Source: Bog-756 sp963831535 (GTDB lineage Bacteria > Actinomycetota > Acidimicrobiia > Acidimicrobiales > RAAP-2). Taken from it: DNA of 64,000 bases. The stretch is from positions 1 to 64,000 of the forward strand of contig CAWHQP010000008.1 in the NCBI GenBank assembly GCA_963831535.1, written 5' to 3'. Shown here piece after piece: positions 26,527 through 35,456 of the stretch. A program made the position numbers and the translations under genes. The notes below the pieces were generated by a model. It was not told the origin of the DNA. It searched no databases and saw only the letters and a program-made list of their open reading frames with translations. Each line of letters starts with the position of its first letter. Position 1 is the first letter of the stretch.

Positions 26527-27545
26527 CAGGTGGTGACGGTGCGTAACGATCGACGCCGAGCCACGACTACGGCCACCTGACACCCGATGAGGAGGGCCAG
26601 CAGACCGCCGATGATTGCGTAGAAGGTCGGACGCGGAGACACCTTGTTGGCCGGTGTGCTGGCCACGACGATGTCGACGTTTGGCTGTTGGGAGGCGACG
26701 GCGAGGGCTGTGTTGGCCGTGAGATTGGCCATGCTCCCCATGAGGCTGGTGAGTTGGGTCTCCTGGCTTTCGAGAACAGCCAGTTGGGAACTTCCGGGTA
26801 GGGCCCCCAGGTTGGAAGCGATCTCCAACTTGAGGCTCTGAATCTGTTGGTTGAGCGAGGCGGACTGGGTGGCCACCGAGGCCTGCAGTGCTTGGGAGGC
26901 CTGCTGGCCCCGTTGGACGAGAGACGCCTGGAATGCGGTCGCCACCGCCTCGGCGGCACGCTGGGCCTCCTCGGGCGTTGCTGACTGCATGGTGATCTGG
27001 ATGAGATTCTGAGCCCCGACGGTTCCTGCAGTGAGATGGGCGCCCAGCGTCGCCGCGGGAACGCCGAGCTTCTTCGATGCCGCCGCCAGCACCGCGTCGG
27101 TCTGGACAAGTTGGGCATCCTGTGCGGCCAGATCGTTCGAGGCCAACGCCACGTCCTGGGCTGAACCCCCCGGGGTCGACGCCGCCGTGACGCTCACGGT
27201 GGCCGATGACGAGTACACCGCCGGCACCCGGTTACTGACGAGATACACCAGCATTGCCACCACGACGGTTCCGAGGATGATGAGATAACGGGCCTTCCAG
27301 ATGGCGCTGAGACGGTCGACCTCGCCGGGGTTGGTCGGATGCGCCGTCGCCTGGGTGGCCGGTGGCGGGTCAGTTTCCGCCGGCTCTGCGGCCACGGGGG
27401 TCACGAGGGTGGATACCACCGACGGATCGGGATCGACGAGGTCGTCATGTCCGAAGGTTGGCGGTTCCCGGTCATCATCCTCGTCGGGCCCCGGTAGCGG
27501 GCTCAGCAGGGATGTCGACGAGGACGTTCCGAGGTTGGCATTCAT
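26526..27545 (-). CDS. Wzz-like chain-length determinant (no kinase domain)
   Basis: About 339 residues: a hydrophilic acidic N-terminus of about 90 residues, a membrane helix (ARYLIILGTVVVAMLVYLVS), an extracytoplasmic region with the YSSSATVSV strand and long Ala/Gln-rich coiled coil, a PRPTFYAIIGGLLALLIGCQ second helix with the Wzz Pro motif, and a short Arg-rich tail. The start at 27545 is chosen for the AGAAGGA site six bases upstream; 27632, linked to the preceding stop as TGAcATG, is an alternative that adds 29 residues. It sets polymer length together with the Wzy-like protein. No Walker motifs, so any tyrosine kinase must be elsewhere. Confidence 0.8.
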   Translation of the reverse strand: MNANLGTSSSTSLLSPLPGPDEDDDREPPTFGHDDLVDPDPSVVSTLVTPVAAEPAETDPPPATQATAHPTNPGEVDRLSAIWKARYLIILGTVVVAMLVYLVSNRVPAVYSSSATVSVTAASTPGGSAQDVALASNDLAAQDAQLVQTDAVLAAASKKLGVPAATLGAHLTAGTVGAQNLIQITMQSATPEEAQRAAEAVATAFQASLVQRGQQASQALQASVATQSASLNQQIQSLKLEIASNLGALPGSSQLAVLESQETQLTSLMGSMANLTANTALAVASQQPNVDIVVASTPANKVSPRPTFYAIIGGLLALLIGCQVAVVVARRRSLRTVTT

Positions 27546-27633
27546 GGATTTCCTTCTCAGGCCGACCAAACGGTCACGGGGGTTGGTGGGCTCCAGTGTC
27601 GGTGTCCTGCCTTGATCTCGTGTCGTTTTCATG

Positions 27634-28893
27634 TCACTCATTTCTCGACGTGCCAACCGGAGTTGGGATTGATGCGTCCTCTGATCGGGAATGCCGGCCA
27701 CGTCGTCTCGAGATGCCGGCGGACAGCCCAGTCGGGGCCGGCCAGGAGTATGGCGAGGATGACCCGGTGAGCGAGACGATGAGCTCGTGGTGTCGGCGGG
27801 TGGTCCTCGTTGCGGAATGCCTCTCGGCGGCAACCCTCCGGCCGGACCGTCCGAGCTGGCCCCGCAGGTCGGGGTCACCGAGGAGGAGGGCCAACGGCGA
27901 GGCTAAGGACTCGGGCTCGGGGCCCTCGGCCCCGAGAACTCCTTCACCCGGTCCCATGGTGGATGCGGCGGCGGGTGTGGCCAGCACGGCGGCTCCGCAG
28001 GCCATGGCCTCGAGCAGGACGAGGGACTGTCCCTCCCACCGGCTGGGGAGCACGACGACATCGGCCGCCCGATAGTAGGGCCGAGGATCGGTGGTGGCCA
28101 CGAAGTCGACTCGATCGGCCACGCCGAGCTCGTCGGCCACGAGACGCAGGCGCCTCTCGTCTGGACCATCACCCACCAGGCTGAGTCGTACGGTGCGATC
28201 GTCGAGGAGATCGAGGGCACGGATCAGCGCGACCTGCCCTTTTTGCTGGCAGAGTCGGCCCACACAGACCACGAGTGGACACGGACGTCGGGCTGCAGCC
28301 GGTCCGTCGACGGAGAACGCGGCCGTGTCGATGCCGTTGGGGATGAGGACGAGCTTGTTGGCCGCCGCCGCGGGCAGGACGTCCCTCCCGTCCCGGGCCT
28401 CGGTAGGAGACAGCACCACAATGGCGTCCGCCCACCGACTGGCCAGGCCCTCGAACAGCCGGTACCCCGTTGCCGCTCTGCCACCGACATACCACGACCA
28501 GGCGTGAGGGACGAAGATGCATCTCGGGCGCTGGTGCCGCGGCATGGTGGCCAGGGCCATCCGACCGACCGCCCCTGCCTTGCTCGAATGGAGGTAGGCC
28601 ACCTGGGCGGCGGGCAGGAGCCGCCGGATCCCGGAGACGGCCGAGAGGTCAGCCAGCTTGGGCGAGCGGGTCATCGGAAGGTCGACCCACCGGACCTGGT
28701 GCTTGGCGGCCCACCACTGGAGCCGGCCCGGGGGCGATGCGATGGTCACTGTGCGACCGTGGTCGAGATCCGACAGGGCCAGCTGCTCCACGACCGTGGC
28801 CGTCCCACCATCCACCGGTTGGCTGACATGGAGGACACGGACCGATTGAGTGGCCGGACCATTCTCCCTACTCGTCAACCGAGCCCGGATCAA
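27634..28893 (-). CDS. Glycosyltransferase (GT4)
   Basis: A 419-residue GT-B enzyme: RVLHVSQPVDGGTATVVEQL opens the acceptor domain; AYLHSSKAGAVGRMAL and LVLIPNGIDTAAF follow; the donor domain has LVVCVGRLCQQKGQVALIRAL and VVLPSRWEGQSLVLLEAMACGAAVLA (EGxxLxxLEA). The start is TTG 28893, sharing bases with the TGA of the priming transferase (TTGA); other starts lie inside conserved sequence. The last 60 residues are Ser/Arg-rich and not conserved. Confidence 0.85.
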   Translation of the reverse strand: MIRARLTSRENGPATQSVRVLHVSQPVDGGTATVVEQLALSDLDHGRTVTIASPPGRLQWWAAKHQVRWVDLPMTRSPKLADLSAVSGIRRLLPAAQVAYLHSSKAGAVGRMALATMPRHQRPRCIFVPHAWSWYVGGRAATGYRLFEGLASRWADAIVVLSPTEARDGRDVLPAAAANKLVLIPNGIDTAAFSVDGPAAARRPCPLVVCVGRLCQQKGQVALIRALDLLDDRTVRLSLVGDGPDERRLRLVADELGVADRVDFVATTDPRPYYRAADVVVLPSRWEGQSLVLLEAMACGAAVLATPAAASTMGPGEGVLGAEGPEPESLASPLALLLGDPDLRGQLGRSGRRVAAERHSATRTTRRHHELIVSLTGSSSPYSWPAPTGLSAGISRRRGRHSRSEDASIPTPVGTSRNE

Positions 28894-30263
28894 CTTCCAC
28901 CCCCGGAAAACACTTCAGAGAACGTCCGGACGATCACCTTGATGTCCAACCAGAGCGACCAGTTGTCGATGTAGTAGTTGTCGAAGTAGGACCTCTCGGC
29001 AATTGAGGTGTTGCCTCGCATCCCGTTCACCTGGGCGAGACCGGTCAGTCCGGCCGGAACACGGTGCCGGAAGCGGTAGATGGGCTCTTCCGCAGAGAAC
29101 TTGTCGACGAAGTGCGGGCGCTCGGGTCGGGGGCCGACGATGGTCATGTCGCCACGAAGGATGGTCCAGAACTGCGGGAGCTCGTCCAACGAGGTTCGCC
29201 GTATCAGCTTCCCGATACGACTCAACCGGCGGTCGTCCTGGATGGACCAGGTGGTGGCCGCCTCCTCCTCGCTGGCCGGTCGAAGCGATCTGAACTTCAA
29301 GATCTCGAAAGGCTGGCCATCGCGGCCGACCCGGACCTGACGGAACAGGATGCCGGGACCTCCGTCGATTCGTACGGCCAGGGCGCAGGCGGCAAGCAGG
29401 GGGGAGAGGAGGATGAGCACTAAGGCGCTCACGACGACGTCGAACACCCGCTTGCACTTCCAAGGGAGACCGACCCTCCCGGAGCGGCTCAAGCGCAACA
29501 CCGGGATGGCCCCGATCATGTCCCACTGCCAGGCCTGATGACTGAGTTCGTGGAGACGGGGCACGATGAAAATGGTGCAGTCGTTCCACAGGGCTTGGCG
29601 GACGATGGAGGAGAGTTCCTCATCGGCAAACCCCTGGTCGCTGATCACGATCACCTCAGCGTCGATGTCGTCGATGACCGACCGCAACGACCGGACGGGG
29701 CCCAGGTACGGTGCGCCTGAGGCTGCCGGATCGACGGCCGGTCGGTCGGCGACATAGCCGACACACTGCAGTCCGTAGCCGGGATCGGACCCCAGGATGT
29801 CCGCTATCCGATCGGCAACGGGCCCCGCTCCGACGATGATGGAGCGATGGTGGACAAGTCTCATGCGACGGGCCCGTCGGATGGAGAAATTGACCACCGT
29901 CCGCCCGAGCATGGTGAGCACGATGGCTGATGCCGCGCCCGCCAGATAGCGCGACACACCGAGGTCGGGATTGCGGAGGGAGATCGTCGTTGCCACGATG
30001 GCCGTTGCGGCCAGGAGACATCCGAGGAGTCCTGGTGCTTCATTGATCACGAACGCCTGCAGGTGCGGCCGATAGAGATCGGCGCACCAGAACAGCACGC
30101 ACGTGATGAGCGCGGCAGCCAGGTAGGCCCGGTAGTGAGGCCGCTCCCAGAGGGCCGGCAGACTGAGGCAGATCAGATCGACGAGCAGCAGAACCTGGGC
30201 CGCGGAGGTCCGCGTCCACGGGGAAAGTCGACGCGTGGAATGGCTGACCGCCTGAGCTGGCAC
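28890..30263 (-). CDS. Priming sugar-phosphate transferase (polyprenyl-phosphate glycosylphosphotransferase)
   Basis: A 457-residue WbaP/WcaJ-type enzyme and the first gene of the operon. The N-terminal half has about four membrane helices and a CoA-binding-like domain (SIIVGAGPVADRIADIL). The C-terminal catalytic domain begins KCKRVFDVVVSALVLILLSP and contains PFEILKFRSL, TSLDELPQFWTILRGDMTIVGPRPE, and VPAGLTGLAQVNGMRGNTS. It would transfer a sugar-1-phosphate from a UDP-sugar to undecaprenyl phosphate, starting the lipid-linked repeat unit. The start GTG at 30263 lacks an obvious ribosome site. Confidence 0.9.
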   Translation of the reverse strand: MPAQAVSHSTRRLSPWTRTSAAQVLLLVDLICLSLPALWERPHYRAYLAAALITCVLFWCADLYRPHLQAFVINEAPGLLGCLLAATAIVATTISLRNPDLGVSRYLAGAASAIVLTMLGRTVVNFSIRRARRMRLVHHRSIIVGAGPVADRIADILGSDPGYGLQCVGYVADRPAVDPAASGAPYLGPVRSLRSVIDDIDAEVIVISDQGFADEELSSIVRQALWNDCTIFIVPRLHELSHQAWQWDMIGAIPVLRLSRSGRVGLPWKCKRVFDVVVSALVLILLSPLLAACALAVRIDGGPGILFRQVRVGRDGQPFEILKFRSLRPASEEEAATTWSIQDDRRLSRIGKLIRRTSLDELPQFWTILRGDMTIVGPRPERPHFVDKFSAEEPIYRFRHRVPAGLTGLAQVNGMRGNTSIAERSYFDNYYIDNWSLWLDIKVIVRTFSEVFSGGGS

Positions 30264-30359
30264 CGCACCGAGGACGCCCGCGGCGGCAACGTCCCGTGCG
30301 CGGCTATCTGCGTCTTGTCTCGATTCCCGGTGAGGAGTTACGAGTTCATCCGCGATGGG

Positions 30360-30390
30360 GCCGACCTCCCGAGCGTTCGAGGAGGTCGGC
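30360..30390. other. Perfect 10-bp hairpin upstream of the polysaccharide operon
   Basis: GCCGACCTCC (30360-30369) pairs with GGAGGTCGGC (30381-30390) around an 11-base loop. It lies 97 bases before the operon start codon at 30263, inside the presumed leader. No T-run follows on either strand. It could be an operator dyad or a leader structure. Confidence 0.5.
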
Positions 30391-30435
30391 TGAATAACAC
30401 CGCCGAGCCGCCTCCCTCACGCAGATAATGTCGCA

Positions 30436-30564
30436 ATGCAACGTATCGAGCAAGTCGAGATCAGTGCAGGTCAAGAGCGGTTTTTTAAAGTAACACTGCG
30501 TGAAGGTTCCGTCACTGTCAGCACACGTTTTGGGGACGAACGATCACCGGTATTTGGGGAGTAA
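30436..30564 (+). CDS. Small ORF, 42 residues, unknown
   Basis: ATG 30436 to TAA 30562-30564 encodes a compact protein with QVEISAGQERFFKVTLREGSVT-like alternating hydrophobic pattern and a Phe/Val/Arg-rich C-terminus, probably beta strands. Its DNA is clearly less GC-rich than the flanking genes, and its TAA leads straight into an intrinsic-terminator-like hairpin, both arguing for a real, possibly acquired, transcribed unit. No clear ribosome site precedes it. I recognise no family; a loose likeness to WGR-type sheets is too weak to assign. Confidence 0.4.
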   Translation: MQRIEQVEISAGQERFFKVTLREGSVTVSTRFGDERSPVFGE

Positions 30565-30583
30565 CACCCGGGTTATCGGGTGT
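30564..30583 (+). terminator. Candidate terminator hairpin at the stop of the small ORF
   Basis: ACACCCG (30564-30570) pairs with CGGGTGT (30577-30583) around GGTTAT, followed by GTTTGCC. It begins at the last base of the TAA stop. The T-tract is short, so efficiency is uncertain. Confidence 0.5.
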
Positions 30584-30620
30584 GTTTGCCGAACCAGACG
30601 GCGATGTGGCCTCCTCCATA

Positions 30621-30703
30621 TTGATGAGAAGATGACCCACCATTGACGAGAAGATGACATAGCAGGTAACCAGTGATGAGAAGATGACATAGCGGGTTAC
30701 CGG
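30621..30703 (+). repeat. Three spaced direct repeats with core GAGAAGATGAC
   Basis: TTGATGAGAAGATGAC (30621), TTGACGAGAAGATGACATAG (30643) and TGATGAGAAGATGACATAG (30674) occur at spacings of 22 and 30 bp. The last two are followed by GCAGGTAACC and GCGGGTTACC. The arrangement resembles transposase-binding repeats near an IS end, but no transposase remains beside it. Confidence 0.7.
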
Positions 30704-31246
30704 TGCGCGGCCCGAACGGCCGGGGATAGTCGGTCCGGATGGTCGCTGACGACCGAGCCGCGGCCCGTTGCTCGAGACCGAGATCCAAGGGGCGAAGGGT
30801 GGCGGCCCGGGGACCGACTCGGTCGAGGTCGCTTGTCACTGGGTGTTCACCGAGTCGTCGACAGGAGTGGCGGTACCGGCACGGTAAGCGAGGGTCGACG
30901 ACACCCAGGACTCCACGCGTCCGGCTTGGACGACTCCTTCCTGAAAAAGCACCGGCCGAGCTCCACCGTGACCCGTCGATGCAAGCGAGGCCGATCGATG
31001 GATTGCTGGAACCGACCTCGACGCTGTCCCGTGCGCTCCGCGAGACGGTTCGCGGCCGAGTCAGCCACTGCGGGACCGGGCGTCCAAGATCCGGGCCCGC
31101 CATGGATCGGAACGTGCCGGATCCGGACCGCTCCCTGGCTACCGTGCGACCTGTTGGGGGACGGCCGCGGGTAGATTTGCTCCCTGGAGCAGGGGGATGG
31201 GTACCGATGAGCAACAACTCAGGCGTTTAGGCATAGTGAGGTCGTG
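30704..31246. other. Non-coding stretch upstream of the acyltransferase
   Basis: About 540 bp. Open frames on both strands are Arg/Pro-rich and have no recognisable domain, so I see no gene here. It may be leftover mobile DNA following the repeats at 30621 and must contain the promoter of the acyltransferase gene. Confidence 0.5.
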
Positions 31247-33301
31247 ATGACGGTGACGGCCGACGATCGGCTGTTGGCCGCGGGGGACGAGTCCGGCACC
31301 GCGCCAGGGGACCGCAAATTTCGCCCGGATGTCCAGGGTCTGCGGGCCGTGGCCATTCTGCTCGTCGTCCTCTACCACGCCGGTATCCCGGGCATCGGTG
31401 GCGGGTACGTCGGCGTCGACGTCTTCTTTGTCATTTCGGGGTTTGTCATCACCGGTGTGCTCCTGCGTGAGCGTGTCTCCAAGGGGAGCACCTCGATCCT
31501 GTCCTTCTACGGACGCCGGGTGCGGCGCATCATCCCGGCTGCCACCCTGGTCATCATCGTCACGGTGGTGGCGGCCTATGCCGTGGTGGGATCGGCCAGC
31601 GGACGAGCCACCGCCGTGGACGGTCTGTGGGCGTCGGTGTTCCTCTCCAACGTGCACTTCGCCGCCACGTCCACGAACTATCTCGCCTCCCAGGCCCTTC
31701 CGTCGCCGCTCCAGAACTTCTGGTCGCTTGCCGTTGAGGAGCAGTTCTACGTCGTCTATCCGACACTCTTCTTGATCGTGGCGGGGGTGTTCACCCGCCG
31801 GGCGCTGCGGGCCCGCATCGGGGTGGTGCTCGGAGCCATCATCATCGGCTCCTACGCACTGTCGATCCTCTGGACCACGGTCAACCCGTCCGGTGCATTC
31901 TTCTCCCCCTTCACCCGGGCCTGGGAGTTGGCCCTGGGGGGCGTGATCGCCGTGGGCAGCGACCGGCTGCGACAGGTACCGCCGGCGTGGGCCGCCGGGA
32001 TGTCATGGGTCGGTCTGGCCGGCATCCTGGCCGCGGCCTTCACCCTGTCGTCAGCCAGCGTCTACCCGGGATGGCTGGTAGCCATCCCGGTCATCGGTGC
32101 CGGTCTCATCATCGGCGGGGGGACCGTCCGACCACGGTGGGGGGTCGAATCCGTCCTTTCGCTTCGGCCTCTGCAATGGCTCGGTCTCGTCTCGTACTCC
32201 CTCTACCTGTGGCACTGGCCGATCCTCATCATCGCCGCCGAGCGGCGCGGAAGCTCCAGCCTTCCGGTGGCCGACAACATCGTGTTGCTCCTCGTCGCCC
32301 TGGTGGTATCGGTGGCGACCTACCGGCTGGTCGAGAATCCGATACGCCACTCACCGTGGCTACGGGCGCGCCGGTGGGGCAGCGTTGCCCTTGGGGGCTG
32401 TCTGATCATCGCCAGCCTGGCCGTGTGCACCTTCGTTGTCTGGCGGGTCGCCCCAACGGTGACCGGACCCATCGCCGTGGCACCGTCGGCCTCAGACTGC
32501 GCGTCACCCCAGCGGAGTGAGATCGCCACGTTGTACTCGGCCTATCTGTCCAGCCATCCCCCTGTCGTGAGGCCGGCCGACCCTCCGCTCCGGATGGTGG
32601 TGGCCGGCGATTCGACCACCTGTACCCTGCTGCCCGGCCTGGCCGCCGTCGGCTCCTACTACGGCGTACAGATCGTCAATGCGGCCGTCATCGGATGCGG
32701 CATCGTGGAAGGCGAAGCCGCCCCGGTTTACATCGAAAACGTCAACCTGTCGGCCCCCACCGAGAAGTGCGCGGGCGAGGCCCGTTCTGCCGAGACGTCG
32801 GCCCTGGCCAAGGGAACACCGGACATCATCGTGTGGGGAAGCACCGAGGAGTCGACGCCGTTCGTCGATACGCCGGGCACCACGGTGCTCGATCCCGGTA
32901 CGCCCCAGTGGAAGAAGGTGATGCTGCAGCGTATGGACAACCGCCTCGAACAGTTCATCGCCACCGGGGCCAAGGTCGTCCTGCTGCTCGAGCCGGCCCG
33001 CGGCGACGTGGCCAGCCACAAGACACCACCGAGCGCGGACGATATCTACTACGAGAAGATGAATGCCCTCCTGGTGGAGGTGGCGGCCCGCCATCCGAAA
33101 CACGTGGCGGTCGTTGATCTCGCCGCCCGGGTCTGTCCTTCCGGGCCGGCGTGTCCCTATGTGGTGGACGGGATGGGGGATAATTCGACCGGGAAGGGGT
33201 CGGTTCGACCGGACACCATCCACTACGGACCGAGCGGGTCTCTCTGGACGGCCCGGTGGTTGATCCCGAGGATCCTCACTGCCGCCAAGAGCATCCCGTG
33301 A
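31247..33301 (+). CDS. Membrane O-acyltransferase with SGNH domain (OafA-like)
   Basis: A 684-residue two-domain protein. The N-terminal acyltransferase-3 domain has FRPDVQGLRAVAILLVVLYHA with the catalytic His, VGVDVFFVISGFVI and about 10-11 helices, including FWSLAVEEQFY and SYSLYLWHWP. After residue about 400 an extracytoplasmic SGNH-hydrolase-like domain follows, with MVVAGDSTTC (block I Ser) and RPDTIHYGPSG (Asp-x-x-His). It would move an acyl, usually acetyl, group onto surface sugars. The ATG at 31247 has GAGG five bases upstream; a GTG lies one codon earlier. Next to the polysaccharide operon, it is a probable decorating enzyme. Confidence 0.9.
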   Translation: MTVTADDRLLAAGDESGTAPGDRKFRPDVQGLRAVAILLVVLYHAGIPGIGGGYVGVDVFFVISGFVITGVLLRERVSKGSTSILSFYGRRVRRIIPAATLVIIVTVVAAYAVVGSASGRATAVDGLWASVFLSNVHFAATSTNYLASQALPSPLQNFWSLAVEEQFYVVYPTLFLIVAGVFTRRALRARIGVVLGAIIIGSYALSILWTTVNPSGAFFSPFTRAWELALGGVIAVGSDRLRQVPPAWAAGMSWVGLAGILAAAFTLSSASVYPGWLVAIPVIGAGLIIGGGTVRPRWGVESVLSLRPLQWLGLVSYSLYLWHWPILIIAAERRGSSSLPVADNIVLLLVALVVSVATYRLVENPIRHSPWLRARRWGSVALGGCLIIASLAVCTFVVWRVAPTVTGPIAVAPSASDCASPQRSEIATLYSAYLSSHPPVVRPADPPLRMVVAGDSTTCTLLPGLAAVGSYYGVQIVNAAVIGCGIVEGEAAPVYIENVNLSAPTEKCAGEARSAETSALAKGTPDIIVWGSTEESTPFVDTPGTTVLDPGTPQWKKVMLQRMDNRLEQFIATGAKVVLLLEPARGDVASHKTPPSADDIYYEKMNALLVEVAARHPKHVAVVDLAARVCPSGPACPYVVDGMGDNSTGKGSVRPDTIHYGPSGSLWTARWLIPRILTAAKSIP

Positions 33302-33434
33302 CGCCCCGACCCACGATCACCGAGGCAACCGCGGCCAGGATGGGGTTCACCCCTCTGAGGATGTGAGTCGGATTGAGCGTTCGGTGCGTGACCGACGGGC
33401 CGTTCCAGGCCGTTTCCGTCGCCTCGGCGCCTGA

Positions 33435-35300
33435 TCATGCGATACAGGCGGTGAGCCACAGCTGAGTGGTCAGCAGGGCATACAGCGGATCGCTGGCCCG
33501 ATGAGACCCCCCGACATGGTGGTCGATGAGTGCCTTCAGCTTCACGGGATCGACGTACTCACCGATGAGGGAGGATCGATCGAGGAGCACGTCCCGCAGA
33601 ATGGCGCCGTTTCCCTGGGCCAGCCAGTCCGATGTCGGGGTGGGATAACCCCGCTTGTCAATCCGATTGGCGATGTCATGCTGACCAACCCGGTGGAGAT
33701 AGGAGCGTAGCGGCGCCTTTGATGCACCCGCCGCGATCTTGGCGTCGGTGGGGAGGCTGAAGGCCAGGTCCACCAGGCGATAGTCCAGAAACGGCAGCCG
33801 GCTTTCGATGGAGTGGGCCATGCTCATGGCGTCGCCGTAGTGGAGGAATCCGGGCAGCAAGTTGCGGGTGAAGTCGTCAAACAATCGGCGATCGAGACCG
33901 GTGCGGGCATCGGGATAGGTGGCTGGCTCAACGTGGTCCATGGCGGCGGCGACGAACTCGGGTCGCAACGCCCTGCCCAGTCCCACGTGACGCCGATAGG
34001 CCAGGTCCGACAGTCCGAGCTTGGCGTTGGCGGCCTCGACGAGGAGTCGCCGGGTCGAATGGGAGCTCACCGACCGTGCCAGCGACGCCTTGATCTCGGC
34101 CAGCGAGCGCACACGGGGATGTCGCAGTGCCGCACCGACCTGCTCCATCAGGGCAACAGCGGCGTGCGCGGCGTAGCCGCCGAATAGCTCATCCGCGCCT
34201 TGGCCTTCGAGCAGTACCGGTACCTGCGACGCTCGCGCCGTCCGCATGATCTCCCACAGCGGATAGACGGCGGGAGAGATTCCGGGGCCGTCCATGTGCC
34301 ACACGATGTCGGCCAGGGTTCTGAGCCAGTGCTTTCGGTCCGCTTCGACGGTGCGGAGCTCCACATTCGGATGTCGTGCCACGGCCAGCTGGGCCCACGA
34401 GCGCTCGTCGACGGCCTGGTCGTCGCCGTAAACCGACGTGAACGCGAGGAGGTCGGACTCCGGTTGGATCTGTGACGTGGCTTCCAGAATCGCCGTCGAG
34501 TCGAGGCCACCGGATAGGGTTAGCCCCACTCGGACATCGCTGCGCAGTCGGAACCGCACCGAGTCCTCGAGAATCCTCGCCAGCTCGTGTTCGGTATCCA
34601 CGACGCCATCGGTTCCTTCGGCCCCCGAGGCGATGGTCCAGTACGATCGGGGCCGCACCGCCGGGGCATCCGGGGTCACCACGGCGTAGTGACCGGCCGG
34701 AACCGAGGCGATGCTCTCGTAGAACGTCCGATGTGCGATATCCATCCGCTTCTCGACCAGAAGCGTAAGCAACGTTCCTTGATCCACCGACTTGCGTTGC
34801 GGCTCGAGACTGAGAATGGCCTTGGGCTCCGAGGCGAAAATGACGTGGTCACGTGAGGTCGCGTAGTAGAGAGGCTTCACGCCGAATCGGTCTCGAGCGA
34901 CAAAGGCACTCTTGGACCGTCGATCCCAGATGACGAACGCCCACATGCCGTTGAGCTTGCCCAGACAGTCAACGCCCCATTCGAGATATGACCGTAGAAG
35001 CACTTCCGTGTCGGTGTGGGAGCGGAAGCGATGTCCTTTGGATTCGAGTTCCGAACGGAGTTCGAGATAGTTGTAGATCTCGCCGTTGAAGGTGATGGTC
35101 AGAAGGTCTTCGGCGTGCATGGGCTGCCGCCCCGCTGTGGAGAGGTCGATGATCGACAGTCGACGGTGACCCAGCCACACTCCGCGCTCACTCCACGTCC
35201 CCGCGTCGTCAGGTCCCCGATGGGCGAGGAGCGAGAGCGCAGTGTCCAACTCGTCGGTGGGCGGGGTATCCGATCCGATGACCGCCAAGATGCCGCACAC
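33435..35300 (-). CDS. asnB: Asparagine synthase (glutamine-hydrolysing)
   Basis: A 621-residue class II amidotransferase. MCGILAV starts with the N-terminal nucleophile Cys; LAHRGPDD, FNGEIYNYLELR and DRFGVKPLYY complete the glutaminase domain. The synthetase domain has the ATP-binding SGGLDSTAI (residues about 263-271), LLEGQGADELFGGY and SIESRLPFLDYRLVDLA. It makes asparagine, or an amide on another acid, from glutamine and ATP. AsnB-like enzymes are common in actinobacterial exopolysaccharide clusters, where some amidate uronic acids, so its position here is suggestive. It converges on the acyltransferase gene. Confidence 0.9.
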   Translation of the reverse strand: MCGILAVIGSDTPPTDELDTALSLLAHRGPDDAGTWSERGVWLGHRRLSIIDLSTAGRQPMHAEDLLTITFNGEIYNYLELRSELESKGHRFRSHTDTEVLLRSYLEWGVDCLGKLNGMWAFVIWDRRSKSAFVARDRFGVKPLYYATSRDHVIFASEPKAILSLEPQRKSVDQGTLLTLLVEKRMDIAHRTFYESIASVPAGHYAVVTPDAPAVRPRSYWTIASGAEGTDGVVDTEHELARILEDSVRFRLRSDVRVGLTLSGGLDSTAILEATSQIQPESDLLAFTSVYGDDQAVDERSWAQLAVARHPNVELRTVEADRKHWLRTLADIVWHMDGPGISPAVYPLWEIMRTARASQVPVLLEGQGADELFGGYAAHAAVALMEQVGAALRHPRVRSLAEIKASLARSVSSHSTRRLLVEAANAKLGLSDLAYRRHVGLGRALRPEFVAAAMDHVEPATYPDARTGLDRRLFDDFTRNLLPGFLHYGDAMSMAHSIESRLPFLDYRLVDLAFSLPTDAKIAAGASKAPLRSYLHRVGQHDIANRIDKRGYPTPTSDWLAQGNGAILRDVLLDRSSLIGEYVDPVKLKALIDHHVGGSHRASDPLYALLTTQLWLTACIA

Positions 35301-35456
35301 TCCGCCAAAGCTAACAGTCTGCCTCTGCTCTCCGGTCGGGAGTCCGGGTCCCGGACACTCACGGTGGCCAGGCGATCCTCAGGCGAGACAACCACGGGGG
35401 TAGCGTCGGAATCGGTTGCCCCACGGCGGAGCGACTGCGACCCCAAGGAGGGTGCC

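Noticed and set aside
30573..31217. A 214-residue minus-strand protein
   Set aside because: Arg/Ser/Pro-rich, spans the direct repeats and has no recognisable fold or ribosome site.
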